Source: Streptomyces sp. C10-9-1 (GTDB taxonomy: Bacteria; Actinomycetota; Actinomycetes; Streptomycetales; Streptomycetaceae). Taken from it: a stretch of DNA of 64,000 nucleotides. The notes under the pieces are model-generated. The model was not told the DNA's origin. It ran no database searches and saw only the letters and a program-made list of their open reading frames with translations. This document shows, in pieces, positions 47,471-56,368 of the stretch (positions are counted from its first letter, which is position 1; every line of letters starts with the position of its first letter). The position numbers and the translations under genes are program-made. Location: the NCBI RefSeq assembly GCF_024497955.1, contig NZ_JANHKP010000007.1, positions 186,001-250,000 of the forward strand, read 5' to 3'.

Positions 47471-48022
47471 TCAGCGGCTCCGGACCACCAGCGCGGTCGC
47501 GAGGGCGGCGAGCCCCTCGGCCCGCCCCGTGAGCCCCAGTCCGTCCGTGGTGGTGCCGGAGACCGACACCGGCGCACCGGCCGCCTCGGACAACGCCTTC
47601 TGCGCCTCCGCGCGCCGCTTGCCGATCTTGGGCCGCACGCCGACCACCTGGACCGCGATGTTCCCGATCTCGAAGCCCTCGGCCCGCACGATCCGCGCGG
47701 CCTCGGCCAGCAGGGTGACGCCGGAGGCACCGGACCACTCGGGACGCGAGGTGCCGAAGTGCGCGCCGAGGTCGCCGAGACCGGCCGCCGAGAACAGGGC
47801 GTCGCAGGCGGCGTGGGCGGCGACGTCGCCGTCGGAGTGGCCGGCCAGGCCCCAGCCGTCGGCCTCCTCCCACAGCAGCCCCGCGCACCACAGCTCGCGG
47901 CCCCGCTCGAAGGCGTGCACGTCCGTACCGATGCCGACCAGCGGCAACGCGGGCCGCCCGGCGGGCGGGGCCGCCGCCTCCCGTCCGCCCGGCGCGTCCT
48001 GCGGGTGCGGGTCAGAAGCCAT
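47471..48022 (-). CDS. ispF: 2-C-methyl-D-erythritol 2,4-cyclodiphosphate synthase
   Basis: 183 aa, MEP isoprenoid pathway, makes MEcPP. The zinc ligands are in GTDVHAFE (~32-38) and [11 protein letters not shown] (~61-71), and TTTDGLG (~158) is the CDP-binding end. An extra Pro/Ala-rich ~25-residue N-terminus precedes the fold, so a shorter start is possible. It overlaps ispD by 11 nt, indicating coupled translation. Confidence 0.95.
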   Translation of the reverse strand: MASDPHPQDAPGGREAAAPPAGRPALPLVGIGTDVHAFERGRELWCAGLLWEEADGWGLAGHSDGDVAAHAACDALFSAAGLGDLGAHFGTSRPEWSGASGVTLLAEAARIVRAEGFEIGNIAVQVVGVRPKIGKRRAEAQKALSEAAGAPVSVSGTTTDGLGLTGRAEGLAALATALVVRSR

Positions 48023-48749
48023 CGTGGGCCCTCCTGCGGGCGAGTACGGCCTCGGCCAGGACGAGGTCCAGCGGACGGGTCACCTTGAACGCCTCCTCGT
48101 GGCCGGGCACCACGACGACGTCCAGGCCGAGCGCCTCGACCATGCCCGCGTCGTCGGTGACCGCCCCGGCGACCTCCCGGTGGGCGCGGACCAGGGTGGC
48201 GTGGGCGAAGCCCTGCGGGGTCTGGACGGCGCGCAGCCGGGCCCGCTCGGGGGTGGCGACGACCCGCTCGGGCCCGCCGCCGGGCGACGGGGCCACCTCC
48301 TTGACGGTGTCGGCGAGGGGCAGCGCCGGGACGACGGCGACCGCCCCGTCCCGCACGGCCGCGACCACCAGGTCCACGGTGTCCACCGGGACCAGCGGGC
48401 GGGCCGCGTCGTGGACGAGCACCGTGTCGATGCCCTCGGGGAGGGCCTCCAGGCCGAGCCGGACCGACTCCTGGCGGCTCTCGCCCCCGGGGACGACCAG
48501 GTAGTCGGTGCGCTCGGGCAGGGAGTGCTCGTCGAGGAGGCGCTTCACCTCGGGGGCCCCGTCGGGCGGTGCCACGACGACGACCAGCGAGACGGCCCGC
48601 GAGGCGGCCATGGCGCGGACGGCGTGGACGAGGATGGGTGTGCCGCTCAGCACGCGCAGCGCCTTGGGGGCGCCGGGCCCCAGGCGTACGCCGCGTCCGG
48701 CGGCGGGGATCACGACCGCGGTGCGGTGCGGGCGCGTCTCGTCTGACAT
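48012..48749 (-). CDS. ispD: 2-C-methyl-D-erythritol 4-phosphate cytidylyltransferase
   Basis: 245 aa, forms CDP-ME from CTP and [22 protein letters not shown] (~14-32) is the CTP loop, [11 protein letters not shown] (~111-121), TPQGFAH (~176). ATG 48749 was chosen as the family start; the longer in-frame start is unsupported. First gene of the ispD-ispF unit. Confidence 0.95.
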   Translation of the reverse strand: MSDETRPHRTAVVIPAAGRGVRLGPGAPKALRVLSGTPILVHAVRAMAASRAVSLVVVVAPPDGAPEVKRLLDEHSLPERTDYLVVPGGESRQESVRLGLEALPEGIDTVLVHDAARPLVPVDTVDLVVAAVRDGAVAVVPALPLADTVKEVAPSPGGGPERVVATPERARLRAVQTPQGFAHATLVRAHREVAGAVTDDAGMVEALGLDVVVVPGHEEAFKVTRPLDLVLAEAVLARRRAHDGF

Positions 48750-49107
48750 CGGTTGCTCTCCGGCAGGTTTGTTCGCTCGGCAGACGTGGGTATGGCCTGG
48801 GCGTACCCCCGGCCGCGGGTCGGGGGCAGTGCCGGGCGCGGCGCCTTGACCGGACCCTTCCGTGACCCCGTCTGCGCCAGCCGCCCGGGCCCGGCACACC
48901 ACAGCGGCACCGCCGTCGACGCCCCAGGGGGGGCGTCCACCGCGTTCCGCCGGTGCGGATGCACCGGGGGCGCCGGGGCGGAGGTGGCGTCCGCCGAGGG
49001 CCGTTCAGGCGGTCGGCGGGGCGGCGTCATGCCCTGGCACAGGCGCCTCCCGCGGGGGGTGGATACGCCGCGGATACACCGCGGCGCCCGCCGGCGGGCT
49101 GGAGACC
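48750..49107. other. Intergenic region between carD and ispD
   Basis: No supported gene. It should contain the ispD promoter, which I could not identify. GC-rich palindromic patches such as CGCCCGCCGGCGGGC near 49085 occur next to the carD terminator. Confidence 0.35.
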
Positions 49108-49129
49108 CCCGCCCGACGTGTCGGGCGGG
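49108..49129 (-). terminator. carD terminator
   Basis: Perfect 10-bp arms with a 2-nt loop (a 22-bp palindrome), 42 nt after the carD stop. Confidence 0.75.
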
Positions 49130-49170
49130 ATGTCCAGCATGCCGGCGGGCACCGCGGTATCAGTGGTGCG

Positions 49171-49653
49171 TCAGGACGCGAGGACCTCGTCGAGCAGGGC
49201 CTCGGCCTTGTCCTCGTTGGTGTTCTCCGCGAGGGCCAGCTCGCTCACCAGGATCTGGCGCGCCTTCGCGAGCATCCGCTTCTCACCGGCGGACAGCCCG
49301 CGCTCGCGCTCGCGGCGCCACAGGTCGCGCACGACCTCGGCGACCTTGATGACATCGCCCGAAGCGAGCTTCTCGAGATTCGCCTTGTAGCGACGAGACC
49401 AGTTCGTCGGCTCTTCGGCGTAGGGTGCACGCAGCACCTCAAAGACCCGGTCCAGTCCGTCCTGACCGACCACGTCGCGCACGCCGACGAACTCGGCATT
49501 GTCAGCAGGCACACGAACCGTCAGGTCGCCCTGGGCGACCTTGAGCACCAAGTAGGTCTTGTCCACGCCTTTGATCTGACGAGTTTCGATGGCCTCGATC
49601 AGCGCGGCCCCGTGATGGGGATAGACCACGGTGTCGCCAACCTTGAACGTCAT
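49171..49653 (-). CDS. carD: CarD-family RNA polymerase-binding regulator
   Basis: 160 aa. The N-terminal RNAP-interaction domain ([20 protein letters not shown], 1-60) binds the beta subunit, and the C-terminal helical domain (~65-160) contains the WSRRY tryptophan wedge (~85) that props open the -10 region. Essential in mycobacteria, where it stabilises open complexes at rRNA and other promoters. AAGGGG ~11 nt before ATG 49653. A 640-bp upstream region suggests elaborate control. Confidence 0.96.
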   Translation of the reverse strand: MTFKVGDTVVYPHHGAALIEAIETRQIKGVDKTYLVLKVAQGDLTVRVPADNAEFVGVRDVVGQDGLDRVFEVLRAPYAEEPTNWSRRYKANLEKLASGDVIKVAEVVRDLWRRERERGLSAGEKRMLAKARQILVSELALAENTNEDKAEALLDEVLAS

Positions 49654-50294
49654 GTGACAGGTACCCCTTCCGTGGCTATCCAGGGTAACACGGAAACAGC
49701 GCGTTCTGAATGGCGTTTTCGCAGGTCAGGGCATATCTCGGGGCTTGACAACAGAGACGGGGACGTGCTGCGGCCGCCATCCGGAAGGGGGTATTCGCAG
49801 GTGGGAGGCGCTGCACGGGCACACGGAAACGCACACCGTACCCATCCGGGACCCCCTCCGCCAGGGGTCCGAACGTCCTGTTTCGCCCGGTTCCTGAGAG
49901 GTGGATCACACCACCCGTTCGACTGCCGACCACCCGTCCGGGGGACCGGCCCCCGCGAATCACGCAGCCCGGGAATCACGAATTGATCAACCGGCGCAAT
50001 TCCCGGGATAAGGACCGTGCCACGAAATTGATCACCCCTCTTATGCGAACGGCGCGGTAAGCACCGCGGGCCACCGGGTGTCCGGAAGCCGTACGGAAGC
50101 GCCCGCCGGCGCCCGGTCGGGGGCGCTCCGCCGTCGCCGCGGGCGCGGGTCACCCCGAAGGGCGGGTCGGGTGCGGGGCGTGACGGGCCGCTCGGTAACC
50201 TAAGCCCCGAGCTGATCGCCCGGGGTGTCACCGCACAGGCGGCAGCCACCCCAAACCGTCCGCACGTCCGTACGTCCAAGGAGATGCCGCCGCC
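49654..50294. other. Long divergent regulatory region between carD and a lipoprotein gene
   Basis: No convincing gene. Notable elements: perfect 9-bp arms CCCGGGAAT (49968-49976) and ATTCCCGGG (49999-50007); a direct repeat AATTGATCA at 49981-49989 and 50026-50034, 45 bp apart; and an AT-rich patch 49975-50045 in otherwise GC-rich DNA. These look like operator or promoter elements. Confidence 0.5.
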
Positions 50295-50942
50295 GTGAGC
50301 CGCAGCCTTCGACGCGGTGCCCTTGCCGGCGCTGCCATCGTCTTCTCGATCGCCTCGCTCGCCGCCTGCGGTGCGGGCAACAACGCGCAGACCCTCGGCG
50401 TGCGGCCGGACAACGCCGCGACCGCCGTCGACAGCCTGAAGCTCCAGAACGGCACCGTCATCACCCAGCCCGAGGCCGGGGCCGAGGGCCCCGCGGTCGT
50501 CTCGGTGACCGTCTTCAACGACGGTGCGCGCGACCAGACCCTGGAGTCGATCACCCTCCCGGGCACCGACGCCGCGGTCGAGCTGTCGCCCGCCAGCGGC
50601 TCCGGTCCCCTCACGGTCCCGGCCGGCGGCCGGGTCGTCATCGGCGGCAAGGGCAACGCCTCCGCGGTGGTCGAGGGCGGCGGCGAGGCCCTGCAGGACG
50701 GCGGCACCCAGGAGGTCGTCTTCCGCTTCAGCGAGACGGGCGACGTGCGCCTGCTGGCCTTCGTCGTCCCGGGGACCAGCTACTACCAGGGCTTCGGTCC
50801 GAGCTCCGCGCCCGAGTCGCCCTCCGAGAGCCCCTCCGAGAGCCCTTCCGGGGAGGCCGCCAGCCCCTCGCCCACCGGCTCCCCGGCCGGTGAGGCCGAG
50901 ACGGAGGCCGCGGGCGGAGAGACCGGCCCCGAGGCCGGCTGA
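50295..50942 (+). CDS. Putative lipoprotein of unknown function
   Basis: 215 aa, GTG start with AAGGAG 9 nt upstream. Signal peptide and lipobox SLAAC (Cys25). The mature domain (~35-170) is an Ig-like beta-sandwich (VVSVTVFNDGARDQTLESITLPG, shown only in part). The C-terminal tail is a run of Pro/Ser/Glu repeats (PSESPSESPSGE). Probably surface-anchored, perhaps copper- or envelope-related like other small actinomycete lipoproteins, but unproven. Confidence 0.82.
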   Translation: MSRSLRRGALAGAAIVFSIASLAACGAGNNAQTLGVRPDNAATAVDSLKLQNGTVITQPEAGAEGPAVVSVTVFNDGARDQTLESITLPGTDAAVELSPASGSGPLTVPAGGRVVIGGKGNASAVVEGGGEALQDGGTQEVVFRFSETGDVRLLAFVVPGTSYYQGFGPSSAPESPSESPSESPSGEAASPSPTGSPAGEAETEAAGGETGPEAG

Positions 50943-51026
50943 CCGGTCGCACCCGGCGCCCCGCCCGTCCGGACCGCGCGCCGCACCCCGGCGCGCGCCC
51001 CGGAGGGCACGGCGGCCGCCGCACAC

Positions 51027-51090
51027 GCAGAACGACGCCGGGGGGCGTCCACCGCGGTACCGCGGTGGACGCCCCCCGGCGTCGTTCTGC
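51027..51090. terminator. 64-bp perfect loopless palindrome between convergent genes
   Basis: Arms 51027-51058 and 51059-51090 are exact reverse complements, centred on GGTACC. It lies between the lipoprotein stop (50942) and the phoP stop (51124), so a bidirectional terminator is the simplest role. Confidence 0.85.
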
Positions 51091-51123
51091 CCGCACCGGC
51101 GGAGCCGGGCGCGGGCGGGCCTC

Positions 51124-51804
51124 CTACGGCTCGAACTTGTAGCCGAGACCGCGGACGGTGACCAGGTACCGGGGCGCGCCCGGGTCCGGCTCGATCTTGG
51201 CGCGCAGCCGCTTGACGTGGACGTCGAGCGTCTTGGTGTCGCCGACGTAGTCCGCACCCCAGACCCGGTCGATCAGCTGCATCCGGGTGAGGACCCGGCC
51301 CGCGTTGCGGAGCAGCATCTCCAGCAGGTCGAACTCCTTCAGCGGCAGGTCCACCTTGCCGCCCGAGACGGTGACGACGTGGCGGTCCACGTCCATCCGC
51401 ACCGGACCGGCCTCCAGGGCGGCCGGGGCGACCTCCTCCGGCTCGCCGCGGCGGCGCAGCACCGCGCGGATGCGGGCGACCAGCTCCCGCGAGGAGAAGG
51501 GCTTGGTGACGTAGTCGTCGGCTCCTATCTCCAGGCCGACGACCTTGTCGATCTCGCTGTCCTTGGCAGTCACCATGATGACCGGGACGTTGGAGCGGCC
51601 GCGCAGCTGGCGGCACACCTCGGTGCCGGGCAGGCCGGGCAGCATCAGGTCGAGGAGGACGAGGTCGGCGCCGTTGCGCTCGAACTCGTCGAGCCCCTCG
51701 GGCCCGGTGGCCGCCACCGCGACCTCGAAGCCCTCCTTGCGGAGCATGTACGACAGTGCGTCACTGAAGGATTCCTCGTCCTCGACGACGAGCACACGGG
51801 TCAC
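51124..51804 (-). CDS. phoP: Phosphate-starvation response regulator PhoP
   Basis: 226 aa OmpR-type regulator. Receiver (1-115) with acidic E9-D10, phospho-acceptor D52 in LVLLDLMLPG, K switch in YVTKPFSSREL. Winged-helix DNA-binding domain (~130-226) with DTKTLDVHVKRLRAKIE. GTG 51804 has GGAGG 9 nt upstream and overlaps the phoR stop by GTGA. It governs phosphate uptake and, in Streptomyces, represses antibiotic genes. Confidence 0.97.
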   Translation of the reverse strand: MTRVLVVEDEESFSDALSYMLRKEGFEVAVAATGPEGLDEFERNGADLVLLDLMLPGLPGTEVCRQLRGRSNVPVIMVTAKDSEIDKVVGLEIGADDYVTKPFSSRELVARIRAVLRRRGEPEEVAPAALEAGPVRMDVDRHVVTVSGGKVDLPLKEFDLLEMLLRNAGRVLTRMQLIDRVWGADYVGDTKTLDVHVKRLRAKIEPDPGAPRYLVTVRGLGYKFEP

Positions 51805-53066
51805 GGAAGGACCTCCGGGGCTGGGATCTCGCTGTTCGGATCGGTGTCGTAAGGCCGGTCGTCGCCCTCTTCGACGCGATCCGGTCCGGTGGTGGTACCA
51901 GTGGTGCGGTCCCGCGAGGCGCCCGCCTCGGGCAGTCGCAGGGTGAACGTGGAGCCCTGGCCCTCCGAGCTCCACACCGTGACCTCCCCGCCGTGCGAGG
52001 CGGCCACGTGCTTGACGATGGCCAGACCCAGGCCGGTGCCCCCGGTGGCCCGGGAGCGCGCCGGGTCGACCCGGTAGAACCGTTCGAAGATCCGCTCGCG
52101 GTCCTTCTCGGGGATGCCGATGCCCTGGTCGGTGACGGCGATCTCGACGAACTCGCCGCCGGGTGCGCTGACCCGCCGGGCCGCGATGCCGACCCGGGTG
52201 CGGGCCGGGGAGTAGTTGACGGCGTTCTCGACGAGGTTGCCGAGGGCCGCGGCCAGCTTCCCGCGGTTACCCCATATCCGCAGGCCGGCCGAGCCGCCCT
52301 CGGCCATGGTGATCTGCTTGGCGGACGCGGTCTGGCGGGAGCGGTCGATCGCCTCGGCGACCAGTTCGTCCACCGAGACCGGCTCGGAGTCCTCCAGCGG
52401 GTCGTCGTTCTGGACCCGGGAGAGGTCGATGAGCTCCTGCACCAGGTTGGTCAGCCGGGTCGCCTCGACCTGCATCCGCCCCGCGAAGCGGCTGACCGCC
52501 TCGGGGTCGTCGGCGGCGTCCATCACGGCCTCGGACAGCAGGGAGAGAGCGCCGACGGGGGTCTTCAGCTCATGGCTGACGTTCGCGACGAAGTCCCGCC
52601 GGACCGCTTCGATGCGCCGCGCCTCGGTCAGGTCCTCCACCAGCAGCAGCACCAGCCGGGACCCCAGCGGAGCCACCCGCGCCGAGACCGCCAGGGCCTC
52701 GCCCCGACCGGTCCCGCGGCGCGGGAGGTCCAGCTCCACCTGGCGTATCTCACCGTCACGCCGGGTGTCGCGCGCCATGTGCAGCATCGGTTCGACGGCG
52801 AGCTTGCCGCCGCGGACCAGGCCCAGCGCGTAGGCGGCGGAACTGGCCTTGACGACCGAGTCGGACTCGTCGAGGACGACCGCGGAGGAGCGGAGCACGG
52901 ACAGGACGGTGTCCACGCCGGGGGGCAGCACCGCCTCGGTGTGCAGCGAGCTGCGCGTGGGGCGCCGCTGCTCGCGTTCGCTCCAGCGGAACGCCAGCAC
53001 CGCGATGACGCCGGTGCACAGACCGGCGATCGCTGCGGCTGCGGCGACCGCCGCGTTCACGTCCAT
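51801..53066 (-). CDS. phoR: Phosphate sensor histidine kinase PhoR
   Basis: 421 aa. One N-terminal transmembrane helix (~5-27), a PAS-like region (~55-150), HisKA with phospho-His H165 in NVSHELKTP, and HATPase (NLVENAVNY N box, DQGIGIP G1, ATGGTGLGLAIVK G2). ATG 53066 was chosen because TAACCT lies 7 nt upstream (leaderless). Upstream in-frame codons belong to the phoU region and are rejected. First gene of phoR-phoP, divergent from phoU. Confidence 0.95.
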   Translation of the reverse strand: MDVNAAVAAAAAIAGLCTGVIAVLAFRWSEREQRRPTRSSLHTEAVLPPGVDTVLSVLRSSAVVLDESDSVVKASSAAYALGLVRGGKLAVEPMLHMARDTRRDGEIRQVELDLPRRGTGRGEALAVSARVAPLGSRLVLLLVEDLTEARRIEAVRRDFVANVSHELKTPVGALSLLSEAVMDAADDPEAVSRFAGRMQVEATRLTNLVQELIDLSRVQNDDPLEDSEPVSVDELVAEAIDRSRQTASAKQITMAEGGSAGLRIWGNRGKLAAALGNLVENAVNYSPARTRVGIAARRVSAPGGEFVEIAVTDQGIGIPEKDRERIFERFYRVDPARSRATGGTGLGLAIVKHVAASHGGEVTVWSSEGQGSTFTLRLPEAGASRDRTTGTTTGPDRVEEGDDRPYDTDPNSEIPAPEVLP

Positions 53067-53140
53067 GCTCACCAGGTTATGCGTGCTCCCAGGGCGCCTC
53101 CCAGCCGAACGGGTGGCACCCCGAACAGTCGTCGCCCAGA

Positions 53141-53173
53141 GTTCACCGAGGGGAAAGTACCGGTTCATTTGTG
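53141..53173. promoter_or_regulatory. PHO box in the phoR-phoU intergenic region
   Basis: Three consecutive 11-bp direct-repeat units (53141, 53152, 53163). The first, GTTCACCGAGG, and the third, GTTCATTTGTG, match the PhoP unit GTTCAYYYRSG; the middle is degenerate. Position fits autoregulation of phoRP and phoU by PhoP. Confidence 0.82.
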
Positions 53174-53265
53174 GTGGACCGTACGGACCACTCCGGCCCC
53201 GAACGTGGGAGCGTGGGGGCCTCGGAGCCCACCCGGACCCCAGTCGCACAAGAGAGGGACACCCC

Positions 53266-53943
53266 ATGCGGGACGCGTACCACGAGGAACTGGACTCGAT
53301 CGGCGAGGGCCTGGTCGAGATGGCCCGACTCGTCGGGTCGGCGATCGGGCGCGCCACCACGGCCATGCTCGACGCCGACCTGAAGCTGGCGGAGAGCGTG
53401 ATCGCCGCCGACCAGAAGGTCGACGACCTGCAGCACGACCTGGAGGCCAGGGCCATCGCGCTGCTGGCCCGCCAGCAGCCGGTGGCCACGGATCTGCGGA
53501 TCGTGGTGACCTCGCTGCGGATGAGCGCGGACCTGGAGCGCTCCGGCGACCTGGCCCAGCACGTCGCGAAGCTGGCCCGGCTGCGCTTCCCCGAGCGGGC
53601 CGTCCCGGACGACCTCCACGCGACGATCCTGCAGATGGGACAGCTCGCCCAGCGCCTGATGGCGAAGGCGGCCGAGGTGATCATCACCAAGGACGTCGAC
53701 CTGGCCCTGCAGCTGGAGCAGGACGACGACGAGATGGACCTGCTGCACCGCACCCTCTTCCAGCACCTGATGGACGACCGCTGGAAGCACGGCATCGAGA
53801 CGGCGGTGGACGTGACGCTGCTGGGCCGCTACTACGAGCGCTTCGCCGACCACGCGGTGTCGGTGGCGAAGCGGGTGGTCTACCTGGTGACCGGCGAGCA
53901 CGCGGACGAGCTCCAGCAGCCGACGCCCGTCGAGGGCGCCTGA
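53266..53943 (+). CDS. phoU: Phosphate signalling protein PhoU
   Basis: 225 aa all-helical protein with two three-helix bundles. The metal-binding motifs E/DXXXD appear as DDLQHDLEARAI (~51) and DEMDLLHRTLFQHL (~156). It links the Pst transporter to PhoR and dampens the Pho response. The start at ATG 53266 follows GAGAGGGAC. Opposite to phoR across the PHO box. No pst genes in the window. Confidence 0.95.
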   Translation: MRDAYHEELDSIGEGLVEMARLVGSAIGRATTAMLDADLKLAESVIAADQKVDDLQHDLEARAIALLARQQPVATDLRIVVTSLRMSADLERSGDLAQHVAKLARLRFPERAVPDDLHATILQMGQLAQRLMAKAAEVIITKDVDLALQLEQDDDEMDLLHRTLFQHLMDDRWKHGIETAVDVTLLGRYYERFADHAVSVAKRVVYLVTGEHADELQQPTPVEGA

Positions 53944-53946
53944 GAC

Positions 53947-53976
53947 GTACCGGCCGGGCCGCGGCCCGGCCGGTAC
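53947..53976. terminator. Bidirectional terminator after phoU
   Basis: A perfect 30-bp palindrome starting 4 bp after the phoU stop; the serine hydrolase stop is at 54002 on the other strand. Confidence 0.88.
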
Positions 53977-54001
53977 GGGCGGCCGGCGTCCACCGGGGCG
54001 G

Positions 54002-55372
54002 TTACTGCGAGGAGGTCGGCGACGGTGTCCCCGGCCCGGTCGGGGACACCGTTCCCGAGCCGCCGGGAGAGGCCGTTCCCGAGCCGCTGGGGGACACCGT
54101 TCCCGAGCCGCTCGGGGAGGCCCCCGTTGCGGGCCCCAGGCGGAAGACGTGGTCGGGGGTCGCGACGGTGGTGATGGCCGTCCCGAGGAGCGTGCTCGGA
54201 TCCGTGCCCTGGTAGGGGGTGTCGCTGTTGAGCAGCACCACCAGGGTGGCCTTCTCCGCGGGGAGGTACAGCGTCAGGCTCTGGTACCCGGGGATGGAGC
54301 CGTTATGGCCGATCCACCCCTGCGCGGTGAACAGGCCGAGCCCGTAGGCGGCGCCCGGGAAGTCCGGGCTGGTCGCCGTCCGGAGGCGCTGCCGCTGCGT
54401 CGCGGGCTCGATCAGCGGCGCGCCGGTGGCCACCACCGGCGCCCAGGTCCGCAGGTCCTCCAGGTCGGAGATCATCGCGCCCGCGGCGTTGGCGTCGGAC
54501 GGGCTCCAGTTCGTGGCGTCCGTCTCCTCCCCGTTCGGGGTCTGCGTGGTGTAGCCGTGGGCGTACGGCTCCGGGATCCGCGCGTTCGTCGGGTAGAGCG
54601 TGGCGTTCATCTCCAGCGGCCCGAGCACGTGGTCGCGGAAGTAGTCGGCGAGGCTCTGCCCGCTGACCTCCTCCAGCACCCGCCCCAGCAGCACCGTGTT
54701 GGTGTCGCAGTACACCAGGCGGGTGCCGGGAGTGAAGACGAGCGGGTGCCTGAAGGAGTAGTCGAGCAGCTCCTGCGTGGTGAAGACCCGCTCCGGGTCC
54801 GCCTCCAGTGCGGCGACGAAGTCCGGGTCCTGCGTGTAGTCGTAGAGGCCGCTCTGCATCCGGGCGAGCTGCCGCAGCGTGATCCTGTCCCCGTCCGGCA
54901 CGCCGGAGACGTAGCGCGAGACGGGGTCGTCGAGGCCGAGTTCTCCGCGGTCCACGAGCTGGAGGATGCCCGTGACGGTGAAGGTCTTCGTCTCGCTGCC
55001 GATGCGCATGTGCAGATCCGTCGCCATCGGCGCGGAGGTCTGCTTGTCGGCGACGCCGAAGGCGCGCACGTAGTCCGGCTGCCCCTCCCGCCACAGCCCC
55101 GCGATGACGCCCGGCACCCCGGCCGTCCGCATGACCTGCCGGATCGCGGCGTCCAGGCGGGCGGCGGTGGCGGTGTCGGCCGGGGAGGACGTGGCCGTCG
55201 GGGAGCCGGAAGCGGCGGTCGGCGAGGACAGGCGGGTGCCCGCGCTCTCGGTCACCTTCCCGCCGGAGCAGGCAGCGCCCGCGAGCAGGGCTGCCGCGGT
55301 CGCCACGGACACCGCGACCGCGCGTCGCAGTCGCCGGGGCGCGGCGCGGCGTGCGGGGGTGCTGGTCGGCAT
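54002..55372 (-). CDS. Secreted serine hydrolase (beta-lactamase/D-Ala-D-Ala carboxypeptidase family)
   Basis: 456 aa from ATG 55372. Signal peptide with possible lipobox around Cys35 (AGAAC). Class C beta-lactamase-like triad: SETK (nucleophile S126, K129), YCDTN (~220, Y-x-N motif) and HNGS (~356, KTG-like box). Substrate may be peptidoglycan peptides or an ester. The C-terminus (~420-456) is an eight-residue Ser/Gly/Pro repeat encoded by 24-bp tandem repeats at ~54051-54122. Single gene. Confidence 0.92.
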   Translation of the reverse strand: MPTSTPARRAAPRRLRRAVAVSVATAAALLAGAACSGGKVTESAGTRLSSPTAASGSPTATSSPADTATAARLDAAIRQVMRTAGVPGVIAGLWREGQPDYVRAFGVADKQTSAPMATDLHMRIGSETKTFTVTGILQLVDRGELGLDDPVSRYVSGVPDGDRITLRQLARMQSGLYDYTQDPDFVAALEADPERVFTTQELLDYSFRHPLVFTPGTRLVYCDTNTVLLGRVLEEVSGQSLADYFRDHVLGPLEMNATLYPTNARIPEPYAHGYTTQTPNGEETDATNWSPSDANAAGAMISDLEDLRTWAPVVATGAPLIEPATQRQRLRTATSPDFPGAAYGLGLFTAQGWIGHNGSIPGYQSLTLYLPAEKATLVVLLNSDTPYQGTDPSTLLGTAITTVATPDHVFRLGPATGASPSGSGTVSPSGSGTASPGGSGTVSPTGPGTPSPTSSQ

Positions 55373-55604
55373 GGGGGCTCCCAAGGTGTCGGAGAGGGCG
55401 GGGCACGCCACGGGCGGGACGGACGGCCGGACGCTCCCACCCCGCCCGTCCCCGCGGCGGGCCGCGTCCCCGGGCTGCATCCCCCGGGGCGACCCGCGAT
55501 CCGCCGGGCACCGGCGGACACCACCTCATCGGGTCCCCCCACGACCGCCACACGGCGGACACGCCGGCCGCGACCACCGGTCGTGGCCGTGACGGGTGCG
55601 GAGG

Positions 55605-56112
55605 TCACCGGGGGCCGCCGCGCCGGACTCCTTCCGCCCCCGCTCGCAGGCCGCGCCATGCGGCCCTCAGCCGTTCCAGCTCCGGGCGGGGGAAGGGCCG
55701 GCGCCATTCCCGCCGGTAGCCGTCCTCACCCAGCTCGTGCAGGACTCCGTCGAACGCGCGGACGACCGCCCGGCAGAACACGTCGAGCGGCTGGCGGCTG
55801 GCGGCTGGACCAGAGGACGACGCCGGAGTCGGCCGGAGCCCGGTAGTCGTCGGCCGTCACGACCGTGATGTCGACCTCGGGCCCGTCGCGGCTGAAGAAC
55901 CACCGGTACACCTCGGGTTCGGCATCGAACTCGGCTGTGGTCCGCGTGTCCGTCAGGACCAGGCGCACGAGTGCGTACAGGAAGTGGGCGGCTGCGTCCG
56001 TGCCTGCGTAGTACGAGGCGGTGGTGTCGACCCCGTCGTACTCGTCCTCGGCCGAGATCCGCGCCCAGCCGGCGCCCTGCACCGTCCAGGTGAACGTCAA
56101 CGTCGCCGCCAT
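55605..56112 (-). pseudogene. Conserved hypothetical gene broken by a 7-bp tandem repeat
   Basis: The frame from ATG 56112 (MAATLTFTWTVQGAGWARIS) reads to VVLWSSRQP and then runs into an unrelated Arg-rich frame ending at 55726. If one of three exact GCGGCTG copies (55787-55807) is removed, it continues as QPLDVFCRAVVRAFDGVLHE and ELGEDGYRREW to a TGA at 55605-55607. The repaired length, 501 nt, gives 166 aa. No family assignment. A recent slippage mutation, phase variation or an assembly error are the options. Confidence 0.7.
55787..55807. repeat. Three exact 7-bp repeats (GCGGCTG) at the frameshift point
   Basis: Copies at 55787, 55794 and 55801. Seven is not a multiple of three, so each gain or loss changes the downstream reading frame. 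Confidence 0.95.
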
Positions 56113-56316
56113 GAGGCCCCCCACCACGTGTGACCACACCCTACGGCGCAGCGATCCGGCGGATTCCCGATCGAGCGGCAGGCCGGACCGGGCGCGGCTC
56201 GGAGAGGCAGAAGGCCGTCCGCGAGAAGCACCACCACCCGTTCGGGAACGGCAGGCTCCGGGCGCACCCGCTCTCCGGCTCTCCCGTCACCCCGCCGGCG
56301 CCCACGGCGGCGAGAA

Positions 56317-56351
56317 GCCCCCTGACCGCCGGGAAACAGCGGGCAGGGGGC
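56317..56351 (-). terminator. gpmA terminator
   Basis: 8-bp arms GCCCCCTG (56317-56324) and CAGGGGGC (56344-56351), with inner imperfect pairing, 18 nt beyond the stop. Confidence 0.65.
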
Positions 56352-56368
56352 CTCGTCGTGCCGTCGGG

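Noticed and set aside
51027..51090. Transposon end or insertion-sequence remnant
   Set aside because: No transposase, no target duplication, and position between convergent stops favours a terminator.
53067..53795. N-terminal extension of phoR to 664 aa
   Set aside because: The extension is antisense to phoU and lacks protein-like sequence; the membrane helix begins at 53066.
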